A DNA stretch of 31,668 bases, from positions 1-31,668 of the forward strand of contig JBIOJM010000080.1 in the NCBI GenBank assembly GCA_044450785.1, in the 5' to 3' direction. Source of the DNA: JBIOJM01 sp044450785 (GTDB lineage: Bacteria; Planctomycetota; Planctomycetia; Isosphaerales; Isosphaeraceae). Shown here piece by piece: positions 26,201-31,668 of the stretch. Position 1 is the first letter of the stretch, and every line of letters starts with the position of its first letter. A model generated the notes under the pieces. It saw only the letters and a program-made list of their open reading frames with translations, did not search any database and had not been told where the DNA came from. The position numbers were made by a program, and so were the translations under genes.

Positions 26201-26785
26201 GAGCGTGATCACCTGCGGGCGCGTGAGGCGCGGCTGCAGGTTGTTCCACGTGTCGCGGGCCGTGAGGTCAACGGAGCTCTCAAAGAACTGCGCCGTCTCG
26301 CCCGTGCCGGGGATGCTCTGGGCGCGCGTGCCCGCGGGGATCGTACCGTTGAAGCCGGTTGCGACGGTGAACGCCAGGTAGACGCTCGCCGAGACGCCCG
26401 GCCGCGGCTTGTAGCCCACCAGGCGCCCAAGCTCCAGGATCGAGCGGCGCTCGGTCGCCGTCGCGAGATAGCCTTCGTTGGCGATGCGTTCCTCGTAGAA
26501 GGTCAGGACGTCAGCCACAATGGCCCACGCATCGAGCAGAGCGATGGACGGATCGCTCAACTCACGCGTGGTGAGCTCGTCTAGCGGGCGGATGCGCTCG
26601 AGCGCGCCGCTGGCGTCGGACGTGGGTACGTCCAGGTAGATGCTCGAGAGACGAGCCACCATGCTCTCAAAGAACGTGGCGTAGGTGCCCACGCGATAGC
26701 TAAGGGCCGAGAGGCCGGGGCGGTTGGCCTCCGGCTGCGGAGTGACGACTTCGATACCGGTGCAGCAGCCACAAGGTTGTTTCAT
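23291..26785 (-). CDS. Giant gpJ-like putative baseplate assembly protein 2
   Basis: The 1164-aa protein opens with a Cys-rich tip (MKQPCGCCTGIEVVTPQP) and ANRPGLSALSYRVGTYATF. It then shows ELSDPSIALLDAWAIVADVL and TFYEERIANEGYLATATERR, a pattern shared by large baseplate J (gp6-like) proteins of eCIS loci. The J core motif FGNGEHGARVPTG lies at about 876-888, followed by YRYGIGAAGNVQAGQ. The middle 500 residues are an expanded region without a recognised domain. It would form the baseplate wedge ring together with the paralogue transcribed just before it. ATG26785 overlaps the stop of that gene (ATGA), and its own stop overlaps the next start in the same way. The C-terminal third, like the paralogue's, is the conserved J part. 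Confidence 0.88.
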   Translation of the reverse strand: MKQPCGCCTGIEVVTPQPEANRPGLSALSYRVGTYATFFESMVARLSSIYLDVPTSDASGALERIRPLDELTTRELSDPSIALLDAWAIVADVLTFYEERIANEGYLATATERRSILELGRLVGYKPRPGVSASVYLAFTVATGFNGTIPAGTRAQSIPGTGETAQFFESSVDLTARDTWNNLQPRLTRPQVITLNVDPGTDALTRDTLYFQGISTNLKTGDAILIVLGDDPGQQVPRFVNNVEAQADQNRTEVTLQITVPQQPGRTPGDTVSKALAPFIDQATSIFADSDLASTVSAILTELVNNVNAAPDGPTAGNMVRAAVPQIEQEHDIARKRKFTRLEPWTADLLSVLKALASILPGSDTGKGGEGQPQLVTSPLEASALGNLTAIIDPLALPPSLQPANPKRLVRTIAQMFSPQADTAPRLLAAFRPAVATTIYQAWAGVETPSSQVQVYALRVKAAPYGNNAPKQASVITGEVPCYHEWPLASVDAGSALSLDSTYDKIVPGSWVVIGNAGASQPLITQVNDVKSVSRSDYGMAARVTELILGQPWLTVSGAKPDISTLRQVTVWAQPDPLDLAEEPLDTDVEGDTIELAQLYDGLESGRWIIVSGERTDIPNTTGVTASEVVMISAVTQGSHAPLCATLPPNLVPPFFSRVYYITDASTQGDRLVVGELVGDAQGVGQLKQQLPPVTLPNQQFCDQVQLAPGLYVNAYVPTSDELAGNFPDFEGLLVDPTTNLPYLGGVIPAGVLGQVFAWRISTAPVHTILTLANSLAYTYDSTSITIYGNVANATHGQTVGEILGDGDGSQAFQSFALHQKPLTYVPATNPQGVQSTLVVRVNEVEWDEADDLASLEPTDHEYITQTDDSDHTTVIFGNGEHGARVPTGSANIKAVYRYGIGAAGNVQAGQISQLASHPQGAQGVINPLPASGGADRDSIVQARSNTPVAVMALDRLVSVQDYADFSRNFAGIGKSSAARLTDGRRLVVHVTIAGALDVPIDPTSNLYQNLIQALLQFGDPYLPIQVALRKLKLLVISARIEILPDYQWESVEPDVRDALLGAFGFDQRNLGQSAFLSEAISIIQQVDGVSYVDVQTFDAVPEDSTTAQLAGLAGSLALNSFVQANLARVDPAATDPANRMLPAELVILTPDIPDTLILTEVTA
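24817..24830. repeat. Double homopolymer A7-G7 within a coding region
   Basis: Seven A (24817-24823) are followed by seven G (24824-24830). On the coding strand this is C7T7, encoding the PPFF part of the gpJ-like protein 2. The frame is intact across it. Such runs are prone to slippage. Confidence 0.9.
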
Positions 26786-29733
26786 CGTCCACCTCGCATG
26801 TCGAGCGAAAGACGCCCATTCTCGGGGAAGTCTGGATCATTGTCGAGGCGTGCGATCTCGAGAGGACCAAGCGTGAGGACACTGCCGGTCGGCAACTCGT
26901 CCGCATCGGTTTCACCGGGCGCCGGCTCGACGACCTCAAAGCGCTCGAGCCGCGTCACCCGCACGTTCTGCACGCCGGTCACGGCTTGCGCGGCGGCGAC
27001 GATCTTGCTCACGAAAATCCCTTCGCCGAACGTGAGGTTGTCGGGGTGGAAGAAGCCCTTGGTTCCATCGGGCAGCACGCGATTGCTGAACACATCGAGC
27101 AGCGCCGATTCCACATGGGCGCGCAAGTACTTTGGCAGCACGCAGACGAGGATCGCCAGGTCGAGCGCAACATACTCGGCCTGCGACACCAGCAGGTCGT
27201 GACCGATGCGACGATAGGGCTCGAGATAAGCAGTGATCTCCTGGAGAAGCTCGGGCGCGGCTCCTTCGGTACCCAGGGGATCGATCGCGACCAGCGCCGT
27301 GTACCAACTGCCGGTCCAGCGCAGCGTGGCCTTGGCGCCCTGAAGCCCTTCGAACGGCAGATAACAGATGTCGTTGGTTTGCGCGGTCGTGCCGTTGGCC
27401 ATGAGCGCGGCGATCAACTGCGAGCGTTCCTCGAGCCGCCGGGCGTTATCGGCCGCCAGCGTGGTGTAGTCAAGGGCGGTGATGGCGCGTTCGAGCACGT
27501 CGCGGAAGGCGGTGGGCGCGAAGAGCTTCACATCCGAGACCGGCTCGGGATCGGTGCCGCCGGTGGCCGGCAGTGGATTGCGTGGGACAAGATTGACACC
27601 GCTTTCGGTCACCTGCAGGACGATATAGGCGATCTTCTCGGCGCCAACATTGCCCGAAGTCCCGTTCTCGGTGCGGTAGCTCGCTCGAAACGCGGTGCCG
27701 GCGTCCGGCATCCGCCCGAGGCTGCCGTCGCCGAAGCGGATGTGGCCGTAACCGTCGTCATCCATCTCCACGACAAAGCTGCGATCGTCCGGGCCGCTCT
27801 CGAGCAGGTCACGCACGGGGGTCCAGGTTTCGAGCAGCGCGTTCAGATCGGCCACCAGGTCGGCGCGAAGGGTCGCCGGGAGCGGGCTCGTGCCGTCATA
27901 CGCGGCCAGCTCTTGCTTGGTTTTGGCGCTCAACTGGGCGTACAGATATTGTGACGCCAGATCCGAGAGCTGTTTGAGCCGCTTTGCGAGTCCGGTGGGG
28001 TCGGCCAGATCGTCGAAGGTGAAGAGCGGTGGCACCTGGCAAGGAGGCGCGGGTGCAGGCACCGAGGGGCATCCCGGCGCGGGAGCAACGCTCGAAAGCG
28101 AAATCTGCGGCAAGGCCTGGCGGGGGTCCTGAGCGATCAAGGCACTGGCGGAGCCGCAAGCAGGGAGCGGCTGGCCGAAGGTGAGCGGCTGCTGGCTCAG
28201 CGTGGGACGAAACAGACCGGGGTTGATCGTGGTTTCCGCGGGCGCGCACTCGGTGGCGCACCCCTCTGCGGTGGAATCCGTGGGCACGGTGCCGAGCGAC
28301 TCTCCCGTGGCACCGCCGTTATCCACCAGAATGACGTTGCCGCGCACCACGGTCACGTTCTCCAGGCAATCGCAGGCGGGCGGCGGCCCTTGCACCGAGA
28401 TGCAAAGCGTGAAGGAGGGCGCGTCCTCCGGCGCCCATTCGATCTCGACGATGGGCTGGCCGAAGTCGGGCTTGTCCGGATGGTAAAGGGGATCCACGGC
28501 GCGCTTGACGCAAGTCAACCGCACGGCCTGGCGATGAGTCGGGTCGGCATCGGCAGGATCGCCCGTCCCGGGCCCGATGACTTCTTCGAAGATCACCACG
28601 TCCCCCACGTTCAGATTGAGCGCACGGACGGTTCCGGGCGGGCCGTCACTCGGTGGACTTGCGGCTGTCGCGGGTGGGGTGCCGGTGGATGAAGGAAGGG
28701 GTGGTGGGAGCCATTGGTCGATCAGCGTCGCCCTGGTCGCCCCCTTCGCCAGGCAGCATTGCGAATCTCCCCATGTATAAAAAGAAATCTTGCTGTGCGC
28801 CTGGTAGATCCAGAACGTTCCACTGGCGGGCCGGAGCGGCTGAAAGACATCGAAGCTCGAGGCCGGCACGTTGACCAGATCGTTGTTTGTCAGGATGTTT
28901 CTGGGCGGCACGCCCGGGAACCGCGTGATGAAATAGACTTGCTTCAAGTCGAGTGGGATGCTTGTACCCGGTGGGTTCGCTTCGGAATCAACCGTGACCC
29001 AGGCGCGCGCATTACAGCCGTCATGCATGGCATAATCCACCAGACGCACATGGCGGCGGACGGAGATGCGCTGGCGGGCGGTGTTGAGATACGCTTCGGT
29101 CGCCACCGCGTCCTGGTAGTAGCTGAGATAGTCGCCCACGTAGGCCAGGATCTCCACCAGGGCGATGCCCAGGTCAGGCACGTGGGTCTCTTGCCATCGG
29201 GGCATGACGAGCGCCAGGCGGTCGAGGATCAACTGGCGGAAGCTTGCGTAGTCCTTGGCGAGATAGTTGATCTCGGGCTGGGTGCGCTGGGGCGGCGGGC
29301 ACACATTCTGGGGCTTGCAATCGAGTCCGGTCGGGCAAGCGGCTTTGAAACTGACGTCCACCGCGTCGTAGCGCGAGTCGAAGCCGTCCGCGGGTTGGCT
29401 GGTGGGATTACCATGGTCGTCGAGCTTCACCACGCTGAGAGTGTAGGTGGAAAAGTCGCCGGGCTTGTTCACCGCGACTTCCATGTAATCGTCGAGCGTC
29501 GGATCGGTCTGGCGATGGACCAACAGATTCACGACCTGAACGTCGCGGATGCGCTGCCCGCCCTGAAGACGAATGTTGGCCTTCTCGATCTGCTTGGGCG
29601 CTTTGCCGAGGAAATAGACGTAGACCGTGCGTTGGTCGTCGCTGACCTCGGCGTAGTCAAGGCCGAACAGACTGGCGGCGCGGACGGCATCGCGACGTTC
29701 CTCTTTGCGGCAGCTCAGGTCAGCGTCGATCAT
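26782..29733 (-). CDS. Giant gpJ-like putative baseplate assembly protein 1
   Basis: The 983-aa protein has an N-terminal domain (about 1-130) followed by the strongly conserved INYLAKDYASFRQLILDRLA and DLGIALVEILAYVGDYLSYY and EAYLNTARQRISVRRHVRL segments typical of eCIS baseplate assembly proteins. The J core motif HIRFGDGSLGRMPDAG with YRTENGTSGNVGA lies at about 665-700. Between them are Pro- and Cys-rich stretches. ATG29733 is used although its GGTGAG is only 3 nt away, because the family N-terminus begins with the motif found there; GTG29778 would overlap the gp25-like gene. It would be the first of the two wedge proteins. Its stop overlaps the start of the second gene as ATGA. Confidence 0.88.
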   Translation of the reverse strand: MIDADLSCRKEERRDAVRAASLFGLDYAEVSDDQRTVYVYFLGKAPKQIEKANIRLQGGQRIRDVQVVNLLVHRQTDPTLDDYMEVAVNKPGDFSTYTLSVVKLDDHGNPTSQPADGFDSRYDAVDVSFKAACPTGLDCKPQNVCPPPQRTQPEINYLAKDYASFRQLILDRLALVMPRWQETHVPDLGIALVEILAYVGDYLSYYQDAVATEAYLNTARQRISVRRHVRLVDYAMHDGCNARAWVTVDSEANPPGTSIPLDLKQVYFITRFPGVPPRNILTNNDLVNVPASSFDVFQPLRPASGTFWIYQAHSKISFYTWGDSQCCLAKGATRATLIDQWLPPPLPSSTGTPPATAASPPSDGPPGTVRALNLNVGDVVIFEEVIGPGTGDPADADPTHRQAVRLTCVKRAVDPLYHPDKPDFGQPIVEIEWAPEDAPSFTLCISVQGPPPACDCLENVTVVRGNVILVDNGGATGESLGTVPTDSTAEGCATECAPAETTINPGLFRPTLSQQPLTFGQPLPACGSASALIAQDPRQALPQISLSSVAPAPGCPSVPAPAPPCQVPPLFTFDDLADPTGLAKRLKQLSDLASQYLYAQLSAKTKQELAAYDGTSPLPATLRADLVADLNALLETWTPVRDLLESGPDDRSFVVEMDDDGYGHIRFGDGSLGRMPDAGTAFRASYRTENGTSGNVGAEKIAYIVLQVTESGVNLVPRNPLPATGGTDPEPVSDVKLFAPTAFRDVLERAITALDYTTLAADNARRLEERSQLIAALMANGTTAQTNDICYLPFEGLQGAKATLRWTGSWYTALVAIDPLGTEGAAPELLQEITAYLEPYRRIGHDLLVSQAEYVALDLAILVCVLPKYLRAHVESALLDVFSNRVLPDGTKGFFHPDNLTFGEGIFVSKIVAAAQAVTGVQNVRVTRLERFEVVEPAPGETDADELPTGSVLTLGPLEIARLDNDPDFPENGRLSLDMRGGR

Positions 29734-29767
29734 GGTCTCACCAATTCGTTCGGCCTCACCGCTCCGC

Positions 29768-30130
29768 TCATTGAACACCCTGTCGCTGGAAAGTCTCGGT
29801 TTGGGTTTCCTGCGTGCGCCGCACCACGTAACCGACCACCACGTTGAGGGTGGAATCTTGCACGCTCACCTCGAGCGATTGCAGGTCGATCAGGTCGCCC
29901 AGGTAGCGTTGCAGTGCCGCTTGCATGGTGAACTGCAACGCCGCGGCGAGTTCGGGACTGTTGGGAGCGAAGACCATTTGCAACAGGCCACTGCCAAAAT
30001 CGGGCCGGTTGACGCGCTCGCCGGGATTGGTGAACAGCAACTCCTCGATCATGTCGCGGATATGATCGTCGTCGGTCGTCGTCGCGGTCCGGCCGCGTGA
30101 ATCAAAGTGAAAGGGGAAGTCGATGTTCAT
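29768..30130 (-). CDS. gp25-like baseplate wedge protein
   Basis: The 120-aa protein matches the GPW/gp25 family. It has the N-terminal MNIDFPFHF, a DDDHIRDMIEELLFTNPGERVNRPDFGSGL core with the family-typical NPGER followed by FG, and a C-terminal beta strand rich in Val. Such proteins start sheath assembly at the baseplate and are present in phage T4, T6SS (TssE) and eCIS (Afp9 type). The length is usual. The start lies 6 bp after the stop of the PAAR-like gene, and a GAGG lies 5 nt upstream of the ATG. Confidence 0.95.
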   Translation of the reverse strand: MNIDFPFHFDSRGRTATTTDDDHIRDMIEELLFTNPGERVNRPDFGSGLLQMVFAPNSPELAAALQFTMQAALQRYLGDLIDLQSLEVSVQDSTLNVVVGYVVRRTQETQTETFQRQGVQ

Positions 30131-30136
30131 CGGGCC

Positions 30137-30460
30137 TCATATCGCGGTGACCCGCGTCTGCGTCACGGTGATCAAAAGCGGTGTGCCCGAGGGAGCACAG
30201 ATCGCCTGGCTGCTGAAGACGACTAACGGTTGCCCGTTGGAGGTGACTCGAACCGAGCCGACCAGCCACTGCCCCGTCACACAAGGGCCATTCGCGGCGG
30301 GCGGAGGCGGCAGTGCGCAGCCGGCCACCACATAGGGCGCCGCAATCGTGACCGTGGGCTGTCCCGTGACGGTCACGCGCGGATTCGGCACGGTCGGCTG
30401 TGCCTGCCCGCCATGCGCGCACATTACCGACGCACCGACATGAACGAGAAATCCTGGCAT
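30137..30460 (-). CDS. PAAR-like spike-tip protein
   Basis: The 107-aa protein begins MPGFLVHVGASVMCAHGGQA. It then shows TVPNPRVTVTGQPTV, a VAGCALPPPPAANGPCVTGQW segment and a C-terminal strand-rich tail. The size, the Cys-His motif near the N-terminus (VMCAHGG) and repeated short strands fit the PAAR/DUF4280-like tip that caps the spike in eCIS (Afp10 type). The Cys and His could bind a metal at the tip. ATG30460 has AGGGGAA about 8 nt upstream. A longer in-frame reading from the preceding gene is an artefact. Confidence 0.85.
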   Translation of the reverse strand: MPGFLVHVGASVMCAHGGQAQPTVPNPRVTVTGQPTVTIAAPYVVAGCALPPPPAANGPCVTGQWLVGSVRVTSNGQPLVVFSSQAICAPSGTPLLITVTQTRVTAI

Positions 30461-30486
30461 AACGTATTCCCCTGAAGTCACGCCCT

Positions 30487-31002
30487 CTAAATAACAACAA
30501 GGGCGCCGGCGTTGATGGTTACCGACGGACCTACCATGACAATGCTCGCCCCCTTGCCGTTCTGGATGTAAATGCCGGTGTCGTTGACGATGATCGTGGC
30601 GCCGGTTGTACTCTTGAGCATGATGCCGCCCGTGGGACCGGGCAGATCGCTTATCACGATCGCGTTTTGAAGCGTGGTCTGAATCACGATGTTCGGGTCT
30701 CCGGGCACGCCCGCCAAGGCCAGCGCCGGAATCTCGGCGGCAACGCCCCACCAACCTCCGCTCCACACGGGACGATCCGGGTCGCCGGCCTCGAACTGGA
30801 TCCAGACTCCGGCGCCGATTTGAGGCACCATGAAGGTTCCCATCTGCTTGCCGGCCAGCGGCACGCAGGGCGTCGCCCAGGTGGAAGGCGTGATGCCGCC
30901 CGCGTCGGGCACGGTCGCCATGATCCGACCGAGGAACATGGGATCGATGTTGTTGATGACCGTGCCCCGATAGATGCCGTAGTATTTGGGACCTTCTCTC
31001 AT
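30487..31002 (-). CDS. gpV/gp5-like spike protein
   Basis: The 171-aa protein has an N-terminal OB-fold domain (KYYGIYRGTVINNIDPMFLG, RIMATVPDAGG, VPQIGAGVWIQFEAGDPDRP) as in gp5/VgrG/gpV spike bases. The C-terminus is a short beta-helix-like stretch with hydrophobic alternation (GGIMLKSTTGATIIVNDTG then IYIQNGKGASIVM) that should trimerise into a needle. There is no lysozyme domain, unlike phage T4 gp5. The ATG at 31002 overlaps the stop of the upstream hub gene (ATGA). It is followed at 26 bp by the PAAR-like tip gene, matching the physical order hub, spike, tip. Confidence 0.92.
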   Translation of the reverse strand: MREGPKYYGIYRGTVINNIDPMFLGRIMATVPDAGGITPSTWATPCVPLAGKQMGTFMVPQIGAGVWIQFEAGDPDRPVWSGGWWGVAAEIPALALAGVPGDPNIVIQTTLQNAIVISDLPGPTGGIMLKSTTGATIIVNDTGIYIQNGKGASIVMVGPSVTINAGALVVI

Positions 31003-31668
31003 ACACTCACCGTGGAAACGGATGATCCTGTGCCACCCCGCGACAAACTAAAGCTTTGCTTGTATTCTCCACGCTTGATGTTATGGGTGACGCTCGTCAC
31101 GTAGTACTTGCCGTCATAATACTGGCCGGCGCCGCGCACCGCGGCGAGCTGCCTGGCCTTGAAGATCTGCCCATAACGCAAAACATCGAGCTGCCCGCTG
31201 GCGCTGATCACGTCGGCCGTCTGGAAGAGCGACGCCAGAGCGGCCAAGGCGGCGCCCGCCGGATTCTCATTGGCGATCGGCTTCAACTGCTGGCTTCGCA
31301 AGGGCGTGGGTGCGTTCGCCGCCAGGGGCGCCTTCAGCAAGTCGATATTGGGCACCGGAATGGGAATGGGAATCTTGGTTGTCGGCTCGATGATGGTGAC
31401 GAGGTATTGCGTGGCCAGCGTGCCATCGTAAGAGAAGCTGAGTGAGTCGATGTTCGTGCTGGCATCCAGATTGATGCTCAGCGCCGGCTGCGGGCCGCCG
31501 AACATCTTGCTGATGTCCGGACCAAAGTACGCCGTGCTCGAGCCGGGCTTGGGGCCCGGGTCCAGATAGAACACGGCACCCGTATTCCGTGCCAGCATCG
31601 AGACAAAGTGATAGTCGGTTCCCTGTTGCTTGATAAACCGGTCGAGCGGGTTTTCGAAGGTAGGAATG
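30999..31668 (-). CDS. gpD/gp27-like hub protein, 5' part beyond the window
   Basis: At least 222 C-terminal residues are present; the frame is open to the window edge, so the protein starts further right. The visible part begins IPTFENPLDRFIKQQGTDYH and continues with VSMLARNTGAVFYLDPGPKP and YFGPDISKMFGGP. It ends in a YYVTSVTHNI-type strand. This matches the late-control D/gp27-like hub of phages and eCIS (Afp8 N-terminal type), which forms the ring on which the spike sits. In many eCIS operons a LysM adaptor gene comes just before it; this is a prediction for the unseen flank. ATG31598 is internal and should not be taken as the start. Confidence 0.88.
   Translation of the reverse strand, partial: IPTFENPLDRFIKQQGTDYHFVSMLARNTGAVFYLDPGPKPGSSTAYFGPDISKMFGGPQPALSINLDASTNIDSLSFSYDGTLATQYLVTIIEPTTKIPIPIPVPNIDLLKAPLAANAPTPLRSQQLKPIANENPAGAALAALASLFQTADVISASGQLDVLRYGQIFKARQLAAVRGAGQYYDGKYYVTSVTHNIKRGEYKQSFSLSRGGTGSSVSTVSV

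Noticed and set aside
30137..31006. 289-aa open frame spanning the spike and tip genes
   Set aside because: Its first two thirds are out of frame with the OB-fold spike gene. The real tip protein starts at ATG30460 with its own ribosome binding site.
19415..31668. Prophage or type VI secretion locus
   Set aside because: No capsid, portal, integrase or lysis genes and no TssJ/L/M-type membrane proteins are seen. The gene order matches eCIS baseplates better, although the missing right flank leaves this open.

Overview
The window reads as chromosomal DNA of a GC-rich Gram-negative-type bacterium, most likely a planctomycete of the Isosphaerales type. This placement is inference. It rests on high GC, a Tat-exported enzyme, long spacers packed with palindromes, and heptamer arrays of the TTCATCC/TTCGTCC kind. 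No rRNA or tRNA gene was seen that could settle it.

Left part (1-8998). A 50-bp tandem repeat and a 7-bp array precede a Tat-exported thiamine-diphosphate enzyme. Next come an ABC-2 polysaccharide exporter pair (Wzm-like permease and Wzt-like ATPase), with the ATPase frameshifted inside its Walker A motif. These are followed by a 652-aa alpha/beta hydrolase, an MmgE/PrpD protein and, on the minus strand, a PP2C phosphatase.

Middle part (9248-19332). This is a cell-envelope and glycan region. Read along the minus strand it holds an acyltransferase-3 (OafA-like), a SAM methyltransferase, a GT2 glycosyltransferase with membrane helices, a large polytopic membrane protein and an SGNH hydrolase. 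A divergent AlgI-like MBOAT O-acetyltransferase lies on the plus strand. An 831-bp gene-free spacer (14457-15287) holds three consecutive palindromic elements.

Right part (19415-31668). A tightly packed minus-strand operon encodes the baseplate and spike half of a phage-tail-like contractile injection system, of the extracellular (eCIS) kind. In transcription order it holds: a gpD/gp27-like hub (cut by the window edge), a gpV/gp5-like spike, a PAAR-like tip, a gp25-like wedge protein, two giant gpJ-like baseplate proteins, a gpI-like protein with a probable beta-helix region, and a DUF6519-like protein. Three junctions are ATGA stop/start overlaps. Sheath, tube, LysM adaptor, AAA+ ATPase and terminator genes are not in the window and would be expected beyond the right edge. 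No toxin or effector gene follows the last gene, which is convergent with the MBOAT gene.

The items most worth a second look are the eCIS operon, the repeat island at 14758-15216, the Walker A frameshift and the Tat-exported ThDP enzyme.
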